Shown here piece by piece: positions 33,790 to 44,314 of a DNA stretch of 64,000 bases. How positions within the stretch are numbered: the stretch's first letter is position 1; every line of letters starts with the position of its first letter. The stretch comes from Nitrospirota bacterium (GTDB lineage: Bacteria; Nitrospirota; Nitrospiria; Nitrospirales; UBA8639). The position numbers and the translations under genes were made by a program. The notes beneath the pieces were generated by a model. That model saw only the letters and a list, made by a program, of their open reading frames with translations. It ran no database searches and had not been told where the DNA came from. The stretch lies in the NCBI GenBank assembly GCA_027623995.1, contig JAQBUF010000003.1:21951-85950 (forward strand), read 5' to 3'.

Positions 33790-34416
33790 TTATCGAGAGT
33801 ACAATTCGACGATCACCTGTTCATTCACTGGTGCCCCGATATCATCCTTGGATGGCGTGGCGTTAATCGTCCCTCGGAATGCATCACGATCCACATCAAT
33901 CCAATTAGGTGTCCCTCGCCCTTCGGTCACTTCTAAGGCACTTTTAATCGCTAATAATTCATGGCTCTTTGGTTTAACCGTAATGACATCGCCAACTGAG
34001 GTGGTCAATGAGGGGATATCCGCTTTCTTCCCATTCAGAAGAATATGCCCATGATTGACGAGCTGACGAGCTTGTTTCCGAGATAAGGCAAACCCAATAC
34101 GGTAGACAACATTATCTAAACGCTGCTCAAGTAACCGCAGCAAATTCTCACCCGTCACACCAGTTTGCCGTTCCGCACGGCTAAAAATCACCCGAAACTG
34201 GCGTTCCAGGACACCATATATTCGTCGTAACTTTTGCTTTTCACGCAACTGCACACTATAGTCTGTCGCCCGTGATCGTCCTTGTCCGTGCTGCCCTGGG
34301 GGATAACTCCGTCGCTCTATTGCACATTTGTCCGTCATGCACCGAGTTCCCTTGAGAAAGAGCTTCACGCCTTCTCGCCGACAAAGCCTACACACTGGTC
34401 CGTTATAGTTCGCCAC
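33790..34416 (-). CDS. rpsD: 30S ribosomal protein S4 (zinc-binding form)
   Basis: 208 residues; a primary 16S-binding protein, and in E. coli the translational repressor of the alpha operon. Four Cys at positions 9, 12, 26 and 31 (CRLC...CMTDKC) give the zinc-binding variant, as in Thermus. The S4 RNA-binding domain is at about residues 98-160 (RLDNVVYRIGFALSRKQARQLVNHGHI). Confidence 0.97.
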   Translation of the reverse strand: MANYNGPVCRLCRREGVKLFLKGTRCMTDKCAIERRSYPPGQHGQGRSRATDYSVQLREKQKLRRIYGVLERQFRVIFSRAERQTGVTGENLLRLLEQRLDNVVYRIGFALSRKQARQLVNHGHILLNGKKADIPSLTTSVGDVITVKPKSHELLAIKSALEVTEGRGTPNWIDVDRDAFRGTINATPSKDDIGAPVNEQVIVELYSR

Positions 34417-34498
34417 TTCGTTTTCCTTTCACATAAACCTGAGCTTGCTCAGCTCTCGATATGATGGCTGACCCCTTCAGGCAGCCACGACTCCATTA

Positions 34499-34882
34499 TT
34501 ACACTCGTCGTCGTTTTGGAGGACGGCATCCGTTATGCGGAATTGGCGTCACGTCTCGGATTAAATTGACTCGCAATCCCACGGATTGCAAGGCGCGAAC
34601 AGCCGATTCTCGGCCAGATCCAGGACCATTGACATAGACATCTATTTGCCGCATCCCATGTTCCATGGCTTTCCTTCCAGCAGCTTCCCCGGCACGAGTC
34701 GCCGCAAAGGGGGTACTCTTCCGCGACCCCTTAAAACCCAGGCTCCCAGAACTTGACCATGAGATAGCATTGCCACTCATGTCAGTGACCGTCACCAAGG
34801 TATTATTAAAGGAAGCTTGGACATGCGCAATTCCCACTTGGACAATCTTTTTTTCCTTCTTTCGGCCCTTCTTCACAGTCAT
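34499..34882 (-). CDS. rpsK: 30S ribosomal protein S11
   Basis: 127 residues forming part of the mRNA exit platform. The conserved C-terminal block ending [16 protein letters not shown] and the central [19 protein letters not shown] are present. It follows rpsM by 21 nt in the alpha operon and precedes rpsD after an 82-nt spacer that shows no obvious promoter. Confidence 0.97.
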   Translation of the reverse strand: MTVKKGRKKEKKIVQVGIAHVQASFNNTLVTVTDMSGNAISWSSSGSLGFKGSRKSTPFAATRAGEAAGRKAMEHGMRQIDVYVNGPGSGRESAVRALQSVGLRVNLIRDVTPIPHNGCRPPKRRRV

Positions 34883-34903
34883 GCAATCACCCTTTGTTAA
34901 TTT

Positions 34904-35269
34904 CTATTTCTTACGACCCATTGTGGGTCGCTTTCCCTTACGGGTCCGAGCATTGGTTTTTGTTCGTTGTCCTCTGGCCGGAAGCCCTCTTCGATGACGA
35001 AGTCCACGATAGGAGCCGGTATCAATTAACCGTTTAATGCTCATCGTGATATCTTTACGTAAATCACCTTCCACATTACATTCCCGGTCAATAATCTCTC
35101 GAAGTTTGACAATATCCTCTTCGCCGAGATCCTTCACCCGAATCGCCCCATCAATGCCTGTCTTCCGCAAGATACTGCGCGCTGTCCACGTTCCAATTCC
35201 GTAGATATACGTCAACCCAATATCAACGCGCTTCCCGACGGGAAGATCTATTCCTGAAATACGAGCCAT
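34904..35269 (-). CDS. rpsM: 30S ribosomal protein S13
   Basis: 121 residues; binds the 30S head and contacts tRNA and the intersubunit bridge. It opens with [26 protein letters not shown] and ends with the basic tail [23 protein letters not shown]. It has a strong upstream AAGGAGG (minus strand, 35272-35278) and follows rpmJ by 76 nt. Confidence 0.97.
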   Translation of the reverse strand: MARISGIDLPVGKRVDIGLTYIYGIGTWTARSILRKTGIDGAIRVKDLGEEDIVKLREIIDRECNVEGDLRKDITMSIKRLIDTGSYRGLRHRRGLPARGQRTKTNARTRKGKRPTMGRKK

Positions 35270-35345
35270 GCGTCCTCCTTGCTCTCACCCACAGCTACAT
35301 CAGACAGACAGTCCCCTGTCCCTGGTAGCTGAGACTTACATTTAA

Positions 35346-35459
35346 TTAACCTTGCCGCTGCTTATGCTTCGGATTCACGCAACGAACCCGAACCACACCG
35401 CGTCTTCGGTAGACTGTACATTTTGAACAAATTGGTTTAACTGATGATTTCACTTTCAT
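35346..35459 (-). CDS. rpmJ: 50S ribosomal protein L36 (zinc-binding form)
   Basis: A 37-residue protein absent from the ORF track: it begins [14 protein letters not shown] and ends [10 protein letters not shown]. The Cys11, Cys14, Cys27, His32 zinc ligand set is intact. It sits between infA and rpsM as in most bacteria, 18 nt after infA. Confidence 0.96.
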   Translation of the reverse strand: MKVKSSVKPICSKCTVYRRRGVVRVRCVNPKHKQRQG

Positions 35460-35477
35460 GTTTCAACCCATATCGTA

Positions 35478-35696
35478 TTATTTAAAGCGATAGGTAATAC
35501 GGCCTCTCGTCAAATCATAGGGAGACAATTCAACCGTAACTTTATCTCCTGGCAAAATTCTAATGAAATGCATGCGCATTTTCCCAGAAATATGGGCTAG
35601 AATCTTATGCCCACTCTCTAACTTCACTCGAAACATTGCATTAGGCAAGGTCTCTAATACTGCCCCTTGAACCTCTATAACGTCTTCTTTGCCCAT
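35478..35696 (-). CDS. infA: Translation initiation factor IF-1
   Basis: 72 residues, the standard length; an OB-fold protein that occupies the A site of the 30S subunit during initiation. [41 protein letters not shown] is typical. It follows map by 39 nt. Confidence 0.97.
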   Translation of the reverse strand: MGKEDVIEVQGAVLETLPNAMFRVKLESGHKILAHISGKMRMHFIRILPGDKVTVELSPYDLTRGRITYRFK

Positions 35697-35735
35697 AATT
35701 ATGTGTAGATTTCTAGTAGGAAACCTTTATCCTCA

Positions 35736-36494
35736 TCAGTGCGCCAGAGCCGTTAAAATTCTTGGCGGGCCACTTGGTTGAATCGCCATCGTATGTTCAA
35801 AGTGAGCAGAGAGGCTTCCATCTTGGGTAACCGCCGTCCATTGATCCTCTAAAACCCGGACATGATATCCCCCAACATTTACCATAGGCTCGATGGCTAA
35901 CACCATCCCTACCTGAAGGCGAGGACCCTGCCCTGGCCGTCCATAATTTGGTACTTGTGGCTCTTCATGTAACTCACGTCCAATCCCATGCCCAACAAAA
36001 TCTCGAACAACTGAAAACCCATGGGCTTCGACATGTTGTTGTACCGCATGCGAAATATCAGACAATCGATTGCCAACGACACCCTGCTCAATGCCCTTCA
36101 TCATAGCTTCTTCCGTCACGCGCATCAAAGTCGCGACTTGGTCTGAAACTTGACCAACCGGGACAGTCATCGCACCATCCCCATAAAATCCTTCAACGAT
36201 TGCACCTAAGTCAAGCCCTATGATATCGCCTTCTTTCAACACCCGATTTGACGGAATTCCATGAACGACCTCGTCATTGACTGCCACACACAGAGTTCGT
36301 GGATAGTTCCGGTAGCCTTTAAACGCGGGGATACCACCATGGCTTCGTATAAACTCTTCCGCGATTCCATCCAGAAACAGGGTCGTAATGCCAGGTTTCA
36401 CTTCTTTTTTCAAAACCTGATGGGCTTCTGCAACTATTTTCGAAGCCTGGGCCATCATTTCGACTTCTTCTAGTGTTTTTAGAACAATCATCAA
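35736..36494 (-). CDS. map: Methionine aminopeptidase, type I
   Basis: 252 residues; removes N-terminal Met from nascent proteins. The pita-bread fold shows the metal ligands in order: GDIIGLDLGAIVEGFYGDGAMT (two Asp), VGHGIGRELHEEP (His), AIEPMV (Glu) and a final Glu in the FEHTMAI region. Located between adk and infA, as is common. There is no N-terminal zinc finger extension. Confidence 0.97.
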   Translation of the reverse strand: MMIVLKTLEEVEMMAQASKIVAEAHQVLKKEVKPGITTLFLDGIAEEFIRSHGGIPAFKGYRNYPRTLCVAVNDEVVHGIPSNRVLKEGDIIGLDLGAIVEGFYGDGAMTVPVGQVSDQVATLMRVTEEAMMKGIEQGVVGNRLSDISHAVQQHVEAHGFSVVRDFVGHGIGRELHEEPQVPNYGRPGQGPRLQVGMVLAIEPMVNVGGYHVRVLEDQWTAVTQDGSLSAHFEHTMAIQPSGPPRILTALAH

Positions 36495-36500
36495 GGCTTA

Positions 36501-37145
36501 TCAAGATGGCAACAAAGCAAGTAGGCGTTCCTGCACCCCTTCTACCGACCCTGATCCATCTAATTCAACCAACAAACTCTTGTCACGATAATAATCAATC
36601 AGTGGAGAGGTTTGCGCTTCATAGACGGTCAACCTCGACTCCACTGTTTCCTTTCGATCATCACTACGCTGAATAAGGGCGCCTCCGCATTCGTCACAAA
36701 TGTCCTCCTGTTTGGGAGGGACAAACTCTACATGAAAAACAGCAGGACATTTTGAGCAACTTCTTCGTCCACTCAGTCGATTAATGACTTCCTCTCGTGG
36801 AATGACAAAGTGCATGACACGATCAAGGGACAATCCCTTACCAGCCAACAACCCAGAAAGCGTATCGGCTTGAGGCACGGTTCGCGGGAACCCATCGAGA
36901 ATAAACCCTTGGCCACATTCAGGCGTGCCCACTTTTTCTTCAACTAAGCCAATAACAACTTTATCAGGAACTAAGTCTCCGCGATCCATAAATTGTTTGG
37001 CTTCAAGGCCCAATGCTGTCTGCTGCGCGACACCGGCTCTTAAGAGATCTCCAGTGGAAATCTTTGGGATGCCAAACTGCGCTGACACCATTTCCGCTTG
37101 AGTCCCCTTTCCAACTCCTGGGGCGCCAAGAAAGACTAACCGCAT
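36501..37145 (-). CDS. adk: Adenylate kinase (zinc-LID type)
   Basis: 214 residues; interconverts ATP + AMP and 2 ADP. P-loop GAPGVGKGTQ, AMP-binding STGDLLR and LDGFPRT are intact. The LID carries four Cys (CSKC and CDEC), the zinc-stabilised form usual in Gram-positives and many deep lineages. It starts 6 nt after secY ends. Confidence 0.97.
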   Translation of the reverse strand: MRLVFLGAPGVGKGTQAEMVSAQFGIPKISTGDLLRAGVAQQTALGLEAKQFMDRGDLVPDKVVIGLVEEKVGTPECGQGFILDGFPRTVPQADTLSGLLAGKGLSLDRVMHFVIPREEVINRLSGRRSCSKCPAVFHVEFVPPKQEDICDECGGALIQRSDDRKETVESRLTVYEAQTSPLIDYYRDKSLLVELDGSGSVEGVQERLLALLPS

Positions 37146-37151
37146 CGAAGG

Positions 37152-38462
37152 CTATCCATTTCTTCCCTTCAGGGGGCGCTTGAGAAACCCTTCATAATTG
37201 CGCATCAACATATGTGATTCAATTTGTTGGGCGGTATCTAACCCCACCCCAACCACAATCAGCAATGATGTCCCTCCAAAATAGAATGGGACATTAAGCC
37301 GATAAATCAATAGTTCAGGGATGACACAGACAATGGCCAAATAAATGGACCCAGCAAAAGTGATTCTCGTCAGAACCTTGTAAATATAATCCGCAGTGCG
37401 CTGCCCAGGTCGAATGCCTGGTATAAATCCGCCATATTTTTTCATGTTGTCCGACATATCAACTGGATTCAAGACAACAGCCGTATAAAAAAAGCAAAAG
37501 AAGAGAATCATGCTGACATACATCAGCGTATAGACCAATGACCCAGGTGCGAGTTGAGCACCGATATCCTGAACCCACGGAACCTGGATAAAGCCTGCAA
37601 TCGTCGCCGGAAAAGCAATGATGGACGAAGCAAAAATTGGTGGGATAACTCCAGCCGTATTAATTTTTAGCGGAATATGAGTGTTCTGACCTCCATACAC
37701 TTTCCGTCCTATAACCCGCTTGGCATATTGAACAGGAACCTTTCTTCGACCACTTTCCAAAAAGACGATGGCTGTCACGACGCCAACCATGACCAGGGCC
37801 AAAAGGATCAGGAAGAGAAGGCTAAGCTCTCCCACTCGATATAGGTCCACTGTTTGAACAACGGCACTGGGGAGTCGAGCAACAATTCCGGCGAAAATGA
37901 TAAGGGAGATCCCGTTTCCAACCCCTCTTTCCGTAATCTGCTCACCCAACCACATGAGAAATGCGGTCCCTGAAGTGAGGGTAATGACGGTCATCAAACG
38001 AAATGGCCAACCAGGCTCGAGTACAAACTGCCCTTGGTTCATTCCCTCAAGTCCTAGAGCAATTCCAAACCCTTGAACGAGAGCAATTCCAATTGTGCCA
38101 TAGCGTGTGTACTGAATGATCGTTTTTCTTCCGCGCTCACCCTCCTTCGCAAGTTTCGACAGGTGCGGAATAACCACGGTCAACAGCTGTATAATAATCG
38201 ACGCGCTGATATATGGCATGATGCCTAGCGCAAAGATTGTGAGACGTGATAAAGCGCCTCCGGAGAAGATATCGAGAAATCCGAGAAGAGCCCCCCCACG
38301 ATCAAGAAGGAACTTTGCTAATTCATTATTGTTAATCCCAGGAGTGGGGACATGCGCCCCAATCCTATACACAGCCAGCATTGCCAGGGTAAAGAGCACA
38401 CGGCTTCGTAACTCTGGAATTTTAAGGATGTTTTGGAAGCTCGTAATGAGCCGTTCAAGCAC
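37152..38462 (-). CDS. secY: Preprotein translocase subunit SecY
   Basis: 436 residues with ten hydrophobic segments; the channel subunit of SecYEG. Family signatures include [23 protein letters not shown] near the start and [15 protein letters not shown] at the second helix. The cytoplasmic [17 protein letters not shown] lies near residue 350. It overlaps the end of rplO by 8 nt. Confidence 0.98.
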   Translation of the reverse strand: MLERLITSFQNILKIPELRSRVLFTLAMLAVYRIGAHVPTPGINNNELAKFLLDRGGALLGFLDIFSGGALSRLTIFALGIMPYISASIIIQLLTVVIPHLSKLAKEGERGRKTIIQYTRYGTIGIALVQGFGIALGLEGMNQGQFVLEPGWPFRLMTVITLTSGTAFLMWLGEQITERGVGNGISLIIFAGIVARLPSAVVQTVDLYRVGELSLLFLILLALVMVGVVTAIVFLESGRRKVPVQYAKRVIGRKVYGGQNTHIPLKINTAGVIPPIFASSIIAFPATIAGFIQVPWVQDIGAQLAPGSLVYTLMYVSMILFFCFFYTAVVLNPVDMSDNMKKYGGFIPGIRPGQRTADYIYKVLTRITFAGSIYLAIVCVIPELLIYRLNVPFYFGGTSLLIVVGVGLDTAQQIESHMLMRNYEGFLKRPLKGRNG

Positions 38463-38904
38463 TGCCTATGACCTTAGCTTGTCCGCCAGCTTGCTCAATC
38501 TTTTGAATGGCCGACTGACTAAATTTATGGGCTTCCACGACAAGAGGTTTTGTCAATTCCCCCACACCAAGAATTTTAATCGGCATGGATCGTTTTTTAA
38601 CGATACCTTTTTCATGCAATAATTGTGGAGTCACTTCATTCACATCAGACAGGGCGGAGAGGACTTTAAGGTTGACAATGTTATATTCAACACGAAAAGG
38701 ATTATGAAACCCGCGTTTTGGCAATCGACGAGCTAAAGGCATTTGGCCGCCCTCGAACCCAGCCATATTCGGATTTCCAGATCGAGCCAAAACCCCCTTA
38801 TGACCTTTTCCGGAAGTTTTACCACGACCGGATCCTGGGCCACGTCCTAATCGCTTTCCTTTTTTCTTAGACCCTGGCGCTGGGCGTAAATCATGAAGCT
38901 TCAT
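38455..38904 (-). CDS. rplO: 50S ribosomal protein L15
   Basis: 149 residues. The Gly/Arg/Lys-rich N-terminal extension ([27 protein letters not shown]) that threads into 23S rRNA is followed by the globular domain ending [11 protein letters not shown]. It starts 2 nt after rpmD. Confidence 0.97.
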   Translation of the reverse strand: MKLHDLRPAPGSKKKGKRLGRGPGSGRGKTSGKGHKGVLARSGNPNMAGFEGGQMPLARRLPKRGFHNPFRVEYNIVNLKVLSALSDVNEVTPQLLHEKGIVKKRSMPIKILGVGELTKPLVVEAHKFSQSAIQKIEQAGGQAKVIGSA

Positions 38905-38906
38905 TT

Positions 38907-39107
38907 CTATATTACCTCAACCAAATGCTTAACCTTATCAATTAATCCAAGAACCTGTGGGTTTTTGGGACGTTCAACGGTTTGATGCAGGCGCCTCAGC
39001 CCAAGGCCCAACAAAAACTCCCGCTGTTTGTAAGACCGACCAATTGGACTGCGCTTCAGAGTAATGGAGACTGTGTCCATTTCGTCTTTTTGTTTAGAAG
39101 TAGCCAT
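38907..39107 (-). CDS. rpmD: 50S ribosomal protein L30
   Basis: 66 residues with the compact ferredoxin-like L30 fold ([33 protein letters not shown]). The first 10 or so residues ([10 protein letters not shown]) are a polar extension. It lies in the standard rpsE-rpmD-rplO order. Confidence 0.95.
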   Translation of the reverse strand: MATSKQKDEMDTVSITLKRSPIGRSYKQREFLLGLGLRRLHQTVERPKNPQVLGLIDKVKHLVEVI

Positions 39108-39131
39108 AAATAATTATTATACCCAACCTAG

Positions 39132-39626
39132 TTATGAGGAAACGATTTCTCGGATTTGACGGTTTTTCTTCACGGTTTCAGGATCCTTTAATTGGGCAAG
39201 ACCCTCAAGCGTCGCTTGCACAACATTAAATGGGTTTCCACGACCCAATGTTTTCGCAGAAATATTATGGACACCCAATACTTCGAGTATTGCTCGTACG
39301 GCCCCTCCCGCGATAATGCCGGTTCCTTCTTTGGCGGGCTTCATCAACACATGTTCTCCGCAAAAATATCCATGAACATCATGCGGGATACTCCCATTTT
39401 TAATGGGAACTCGGATTAATTGTTTTTTGGCACGGCCCACGGCCTTGGCAATGGCAGGAGGAACTTCAGTAGCTTTGCCTTTTCCAATTCCAACCCACCC
39501 GGCCCCATCACCGACAACGACCAAGGCACTAAAGGAGAACCGCTTCCCACCCTTGACAACCTTGGCCACACGATTGATAGTGACCAGTTTATCTTTTAAA
39601 TTTAATTCTTCAGGATTAACACGCAC
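39132..39626 (-). CDS. rpsE: 30S ribosomal protein S5
   Basis: 164 residues. The N-terminal double-stranded RNA-binding domain is present (LVTINRVAKVVKGGKRFSFSALVVVGD), and the C-terminal domain includes the glycine-rich GTGIIAGGAVRAILEVLGV. S5 contributes to decoding accuracy and mRNA helicase activity at the entry site. It follows rplR by 19 nt. Confidence 0.97.
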   Translation of the reverse strand: MRVNPEELNLKDKLVTINRVAKVVKGGKRFSFSALVVVGDGAGWVGIGKGKATEVPPAIAKAVGRAKKQLIRVPIKNGSIPHDVHGYFCGEHVLMKPAKEGTGIIAGGAVRAILEVLGVHNISAKTLGRGNPFNVVQATLEGLAQLKDPETVKKNRQIREIVSS

Positions 39627-39645
39627 GAATAATTATCTCCCTGGG

Positions 39646-40011
39646 CTAAAATTTGAGCCCTTCTTCGCGAGAAGCATCGGCTAACGCTTTAACTCGCCCA
39701 TGAAATAACCGCCCACCACGATCAAACACGACTGCCGTGACATTGGCGGCTTTTGCTCTTTCCGCTAAAGTCTTTCCAACGGCCTTAGCTGCCTCTTTCG
39801 ATCCACCCGTCGAAACCGCATCTTGGATGAATTTCTCTCTGGAAGAAGCGGATACCAAGGTACGCCCCTCAACATCATCAATTATTTGCGCATAAATATG
39901 AGCATTACTCCGGAAGACATTTAACCTTGGTCTGCCGGCAATCCCCGAAATTTTCTTGCGAACTCTCGCCTTTCGACGAACAAATCTTCGACGTTTTGTA
40001 GAATCATTCAT
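39646..40011 (-). CDS. rplR: 50S ribosomal protein L18
   Basis: 121 residues; binds 5S rRNA together with L5. The basic start [19 protein letters not shown] and [20 protein letters not shown] are diagnostic. It follows rplF by 9 nt in the spc set. Confidence 0.97.
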   Translation of the reverse strand: MNDSTKRRRFVRRKARVRKKISGIAGRPRLNVFRSNAHIYAQIIDDVEGRTLVSASSREKFIQDAVSTGGSKEAAKAVGKTLAERAKAANVTAVVFDRGGRLFHGRVKALADASREEGLKF

Positions 40012-40020
40012 GAGGACTCA

Positions 40021-40560
40021 CTATTTCTTGCCGGCCTTACCGGCCTTTTTAATCAACGTTTCTCCGCGGAATTTAATGCCCTTTTGCTTGTACACATCCG
40101 GCGGTCGCACGCGTCGAATATTGGCGGCCACTTGAGTAACAAGGCGTTTATCAATTCCCTTCACCAACACAACAGTCTGCTTATCCACCGTCGCTTGAAC
40201 ACCATCCGGGATAGAAACGGTAACAGGATGAGCAAAGCCTACGTTTAAGGATAAGATTTGTCCTTGAATCTGAGCACGGTAACCCACACCAGTCAATTCT
40301 AACGTACGCTCAAATCCTTTTGTGACACCATCGACAAGATTACTTATTTCCATACGGATCAGGCCATGTAAGGCACGAAGGTTAGGAGTGTCTCCACTTC
40401 GCCCAACATGAATATTCCCGTCTTTCACTTCAACGCCAACCCCATCAACAAGGGCCCAGCTTAGCTGACCAAGAGGGCCTTTAACGTTAACTTGGCGACC
40501 ATCTACTTGAACATCTACGCCCATAGCAATCGGAATAGGCTTTTTCCCAATTCGTGACAT
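40021..40560 (-). CDS. rplF: 50S ribosomal protein L6
   Basis: 179 residues with two homologous alpha/beta domains, near the sarcin-ricin loop. MSRIGKKPIPI opens the protein, ELTGVGYRAQIQG marks the domain junction, and the C-terminal RVRPPDVYKQKGIKF is the family signature. It follows rpsH by 40 nt. Confidence 0.98.
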   Translation of the reverse strand: MSRIGKKPIPIAMGVDVQVDGRQVNVKGPLGQLSWALVDGVGVEVKDGNIHVGRSGDTPNLRALHGLIRMEISNLVDGVTKGFERTLELTGVGYRAQIQGQILSLNVGFAHPVTVSIPDGVQATVDKQTVVLVKGIDKRLVTQVAANIRRVRPPDVYKQKGIKFRGETLIKKAGKAGKK

Positions 40561-40600
40561 CTGTTGTTTTGTCCTAATTTAGTTAAAAACTAATGAACCC

Positions 40601-41005
40601 TTACCACGCGTAGCACAAGACTTCTCCGCCCATGCCACTTTTCCGTGCCTGGCTATCCGTCATGATCCCCCTGGAGGTTGAAATCAATGCAACCCCCAAT
40701 CCGCCCATCACACGAGGGATATCGGACTTTCCTACGTATTTACGGTATCCTGGTTTACTTATGCGCTTAATGCCTTCAAGGAGTGGTTTTTTTTCCCTAC
40801 CAGGGTGATACCGCAACGACACCTTAAGTCCTGGATGCCCATTTAAAGGTTCTTGTTCGAATCCATAAATAAATCCCTCTGCTTTAAAAACAGACAGGAT
40901 ATTAGATTTTAATCTTGAAGCCGGAATACCTACTGTTGGATGACCACGCCGACCAGCATTAAGCAGTCGAACAAACAGGTCAGCCACAGGATCGGTCATA
41001 CACAT
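40601..41005 (-). CDS. rpsH: 30S ribosomal protein S8
   Basis: 134 residues; a primary 16S-binding protein that in E. coli also represses the spc operon. The TSRGIMTDSQARKSGMGGEVLCYAW C-terminus is conserved. Two in-frame ATGs (41005, 40999) are possible; AGGAA upstream favours 41005. Confidence 0.97.
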   Translation of the reverse strand: MCMTDPVADLFVRLLNAGRRGHPTVGIPASRLKSNILSVFKAEGFIYGFEQEPLNGHPGLKVSLRYHPGREKKPLLEGIKRISKPGYRKYVGKSDIPRVMGGLGVALISTSRGIMTDSQARKSGMGGEVLCYAW

Positions 41006-41050
41006 ATGCGTTCCTCACTTAAAATTACGGGACTTACTCAATAATAAAAT

Positions 41051-41236
41051 TTACCAACTGGATTTTGTCACACCTGGGATATCCCCACGAAGGCCATGAA
41101 ATCTGAAACAAATACGGCACATATGGAATCTCTGTAAAAACGCTCGAGGTCTTCCACATAACGGACAGCGGTTATATTTACGAACCGCGAATTTCGGTTC
41201 TTTAGCCGCCTTAATTCGTAATGATTTCTTTGCCAC
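41051..41236 (-). CDS. rpsN: 30S ribosomal protein S14, zinc-binding type Z
   Basis: 61 residues, the short zinc form with CPLC (Cys24, Cys27) and CRIC ligands, as opposed to the longer about 100-residue form of enterobacteria. It lies between rplE and rpsH. The start is [21 protein letters not shown]. Confidence 0.96.
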   Translation of the reverse strand: MAKKSLRIKAAKEPKFAVRKYNRCPLCGRPRAFLQRFHMCRICFRFHGLRGDIPGVTKSSW

Positions 41237-41270
41237 AAGTTACTCCGACACGATTCCTTAGTTAATCAAA

Positions 41271-41861
41271 TCAACGAAAAGGCATCCCCAAATGGGAAAG
41301 TAACGCTTTTGCCTCATCATTGCGGTTTGCACTAGTCACAATCGTAATATCCATCCCATGAATCGATGCCACGTCATCGTACTTGATCTCAGGAAACGTT
41401 AATTGCTCCTTAAGCCCAAGTGTATAGTTTCCACGCCCATCAAAGGCTTTCGGTGAGACACCACGGAAATCACGAATTCGAGGCAACGCGATATTCATCA
41501 AACGATCCATAAATTCAAACATATGGTTACCACGGAGAGTCACTTTTGCACCAATAGGCATGCCCTCCCTCAACTTAAATCCGGCGATAGCCTTCTTGGC
41601 TCTTGTCAACACAGGCTTTTGCCCTGTAATCAACGCGAGTTCAGCGACAGCACTATCCAAAAGTTTGGCATTCTGGACCGCGGCTCCCATACCAACGTTT
41701 ATCACCACACGTTCCAACCGTGGAACCTGCATGGAATTCTGATAGGAAAAATCATTGACCATCTTCGGGATAACCTCACCCCGATACTTCTCTTTAAGAC
41801 GAGGAAAGGGCTTTCCAGAACCAGATGCTTGACTTGTTGTGTCTGTTTTCGTCGTACCCAT
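41271..41861 (-). CDS. rplE: 50S ribosomal protein L5
   Basis: 196 residues; binds 5S rRNA and contacts the P-site tRNA. The core from [15 protein letters not shown] matches L5. The first 20 or so residues ([16 protein letters not shown]) are a Ser/Thr-rich extension beyond the usual 179. The start codon overlaps the last base of rplX, so translation is likely coupled. Confidence 0.96.
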   Translation of the reverse strand: MGTTKTDTTSQASGSGKPFPRLKEKYRGEVIPKMVNDFSYQNSMQVPRLERVVINVGMGAAVQNAKLLDSAVAELALITGQKPVLTRAKKAIAGFKLREGMPIGAKVTLRGNHMFEFMDRLMNIALPRIRDFRGVSPKAFDGRGNYTLGLKEQLTFPEIKYDDVASIHGMDITIVTSANRNDEAKALLSHLGMPFR

Positions 41862-42229
41862 TAAACTGTATCCAGCACTTCCTCAGGACTCTTCCGAAGG
41901 ATCCTCACACGGCGTCCATCATCCAACATTTTAATCCCAACCCTGGAGGGTTTTTGTACAGCTTGGGAAAAAACCATGACATTGGAAATGGCAAACGGTG
42001 CCTCACGCTCCAAAATTCCACCCTGCTTATGTGTTTGAGTTGGCTTTGTATGTCGCTTTATAATATTTAATTTTTCAACGGTCACTTTCCCAGCATTGGG
42101 AGAGACACTTAACACCTTTCCAGTTTTGCCCTTTTCTTTTCCAGCAATAACCATGACGGTATCACCTTTTTTGATTCGAGCTTTTTTAGGGCCATGACCA
42201 ACTTGTTTTTTGGGGTAACCGCTCGGCAT
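41861..42229 (-). CDS. rplX: 50S ribosomal protein L24
   Basis: 122 residues; an early assembly initiator of the 50S. The KOW motif [23 protein letters not shown] is near the start. It is slightly longer than the E. coli protein because of a C-terminal tail. It overlaps by one base with both rplN and rplE. Confidence 0.97.
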   Translation of the reverse strand: MPSGYPKKQVGHGPKKARIKKGDTVMVIAGKEKGKTGKVLSVSPNAGKVTVEKLNIIKRHTKPTQTHKQGGILEREAPFAISNVMVFSQAVQKPSRVGIKMLDDGRRVRILRKSPEEVLDTV

Positions 42230-42597
42230 TATAATACCTCTGGAGCAAGTGATATAATTTTCATAAACTTCTTTTTTCGCAATTCCCTGGCGACAGGCCC
42301 AAAAATTCGCGTTCCCAAAGGATCGCCTGTATTATTCACCAAAACACAAGCATTTCGGTCAAAGCGAATATAGGACCCATCTTCACGACGAGCACCTTTT
42401 TTGGTACGAACAATGACCGCCTTTACCACTTGGCCTTTTTTGACGGCTGCCCTTGGAATAGCTTCCTGAACGGACACGACGACTATATCACCAATTCCGG
42501 CATAACGACGCCTGGTTCCGCCAAGTACGTGAAAACATCGGACGCTCCTAGCCCCGGAATTATCAGCTACATCAAGGATTGTAAGGTTTTGGATCAT
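42229..42597 (-). CDS. rplN: 50S ribosomal protein L14
   Basis: 122 residues, the standard length; forms intersubunit bridges. [27 protein letters not shown] and the RGKK-like basic loop ([26 protein letters not shown]) are typical. First gene of the spc set, 35 nt after rpsQ. Confidence 0.98.
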   Translation of the reverse strand: MIQNLTILDVADNSGARSVRCFHVLGGTRRRYAGIGDIVVVSVQEAIPRAAVKKGQVVKAVIVRTKKGARREDGSYIRFDRNACVLVNNTGDPLGTRIFGPVARELRKKKFMKIISLAPEVL

Positions 42598-42632
42598 GCC
42601 TTTTCAAAACTCCTGCCCTGCGTAAGAAATAT

Positions 42633-42911
42633 CTATGCCTGCTGAGAATTTTCGCCTCGTTCAACTATAGCGGCAACCCGCCAATGCTTGTCTTTACTCA
42701 GAGGTCGAGTTTCGACAATCTTTACTTTATCGCCAACCTTGGACTCGTTTTTTTCATCATGCGCCTTCAACCTAGAAACCAGACGCATCACTTTCCCATA
42801 CAAAGGATGAGGAACAAGTCTTGTGACTGCCACAACCACAGTCTTTTCCATTTTATCCTTGACAACCTTTCCATAGGAAACGCGTCGTCTTCGAAGTATT
42901 TCATTAGACAT
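42633..42911 (-). CDS. rpsQ: 30S ribosomal protein S17
   Basis: 92 residues with the OB-fold ([29 protein letters not shown]) and the [13 protein letters not shown] signature. Last gene of the S10 set, 21 nt after rpmC. Confidence 0.96.
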   Translation of the reverse strand: MSNEILRRRRVSYGKVVKDKMEKTVVVAVTRLVPHPLYGKVMRLVSRLKAHDEKNESKVGDKVKIVETRPLSKDKHWRVAAIVERGENSQQA

Positions 42912-42932
42912 TCTTTAACACCTATCCCCCAA

Positions 42933-43142
42933 TCAGCCAGACGAATTTAATTCTTTTTCACGTAGAATCGTTCGAGCCCTAGCGACATCACGCCGTACTT
43001 CACGAATACGCATAGGATTTTCAATGCGCCCCATAGCAAGCTGACATCGCAAATGAAAAAGTTCCTTCTTTAAATCATGTACTTTCCCAACCACTTCCTC
43101 TGGTTCCATGCCTCTGAGTTCTTTAATATTCATAATGTTCAA
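42933..43142 (-). CDS. rpmC: 50S ribosomal protein L29
   Basis: 69 residues, a two-helix protein beside the exit tunnel. ELRGMEPEEVVGKVHDLKKELFHLRCQLAMGRIENPMRI is typical. It lies 2 nt after rplP. Confidence 0.95.
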   Translation of the reverse strand: MNIMNIKELRGMEPEEVVGKVHDLKKELFHLRCQLAMGRIENPMRIREVRRDVARARTILREKELNSSG

Positions 43143-43144
43143 CT

Positions 43145-43564
43145 TTAGATATTAATTTCTCCACGAACAACAAATCTGGTAGCCAAAGGCAATTTATGGC
43201 CAGCCAATCGAAAGGCTTCCTCTGCAACAGCTCTCGTCACGTCATCCATTTCATAGAGAATACGACCAGGTTTCACAACCGCCACCCAGAATTCAGGATT
43301 TCCTTTTCCTTTACCCATTCTTACTTCTGCAGGCTTTTTAGTCACGGGCTTATCAGGAAAAATTCTGGTCCAGATTCTGCCACCACGCTTCACATGACGA
43401 GTCATGGCGATTCTCGCAGCTTCAATCTGCCGAGCAGTAATTCTCCCCGGCTCCAACACTTTCAAGCCATACTGACCAAAAGAAACCTCTCCCCCGCGGT
43501 AGGCCTTTCCATACGACCGACCCTTATGAACTTTTCTATATTTAACTTTTTTGGGAGCTAACAT
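43145..43564 (-). CDS. rplP: 50S ribosomal protein L16
   Basis: 139 residues; lies near the A-site tRNA elbow. [34 protein letters not shown] and the [21 protein letters not shown] motif identify it. It follows rpsC by 21 nt. Confidence 0.98.
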   Translation of the reverse strand: MLAPKKVKYRKVHKGRSYGKAYRGGEVSFGQYGLKVLEPGRITARQIEAARIAMTRHVKRGGRIWTRIFPDKPVTKKPAEVRMGKGKGNPEFWVAVVKPGRILYEMDDVTRAVAEEAFRLAGHKLPLATRFVVRGEINI

Positions 43565-43585
43565 AATTAATCACGCCTTTCCCAA

Positions 43586-44251
43586 TTACAAGAGAGAAAG
43601 AGACGGCTCCCCTTTAATCGTTGAGGGCAACTCAGCATCGCCTTTATAAATCCACGTCTTCACACCGATTTTCCCCATGGTCGTATTTGATTCGGCAAAA
43701 CCATATTCAACATCAGCGCGAAGGGTGTGGAGCGGAACACGTCCCTCCCGATACCATTCAGTTCTAGCAATCTCATTTCCACCAAGTCTACCAGCAACGG
43801 CAACCCGAATACCCTTAGCGCCCAACCGCAATGCAGCGGCAACACTTCTCTTCAGGGCACGACGAAAAGAAACTCGTTTCTCCAATTGCAACGCAATATT
43901 CTCTGCGACCAACTGGGCGTCCAATTCTGGTTTTTTTATTTCCTTCACGGTGACGTACACCTCACGCCCATACTGACTCTCAAAACCGGTCTTTAACTTA
44001 TCAACTTCAGCGCCCTTTCGTCCGATAATGATACCTGGACGAGCAGTATGGATGATAAGCTTCACCTGGTTACCAGAACGCTCAATCTCAACCCTAGCAA
44101 TACCAGCATGATACAATCTGGTTTTGACGATTTTTCGGATCTGCACATCCTCATGAAGAAATCTAACATAGTCTTTTTTGGCATACCAACGAGAATTCCA
44201 GGTCCTGGTATACCCAAGTCTAAAACCATATGGATGCGTTTTCTGACCCAT
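43586..44251 (-). CDS. rpsC: 30S ribosomal protein S3
   Basis: 221 residues; part of the mRNA entry channel. The KH domain carries [15 protein letters not shown], and the C-terminal domain includes [31 protein letters not shown]. It starts [24 protein letters not shown] 63-nt spacer separates it from rplV. Confidence 0.98.
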   Translation of the reverse strand: MGQKTHPYGFRLGYTRTWNSRWYAKKDYVRFLHEDVQIRKIVKTRLYHAGIARVEIERSGNQVKLIIHTARPGIIIGRKGAEVDKLKTGFESQYGREVYVTVKEIKKPELDAQLVAENIALQLEKRVSFRRALKRSVAAALRLGAKGIRVAVAGRLGGNEIARTEWYREGRVPLHTLRADVEYGFAESNTTMGKIGVKTWIYKGDAELPSTIKGEPSLSLL

Positions 44252-44314
44252 AAATGCCGCCTACCCCTCTTCTAAAAATCAAAAAACTACAATAGAGAAA
44301 AAACAAAGAGCCGA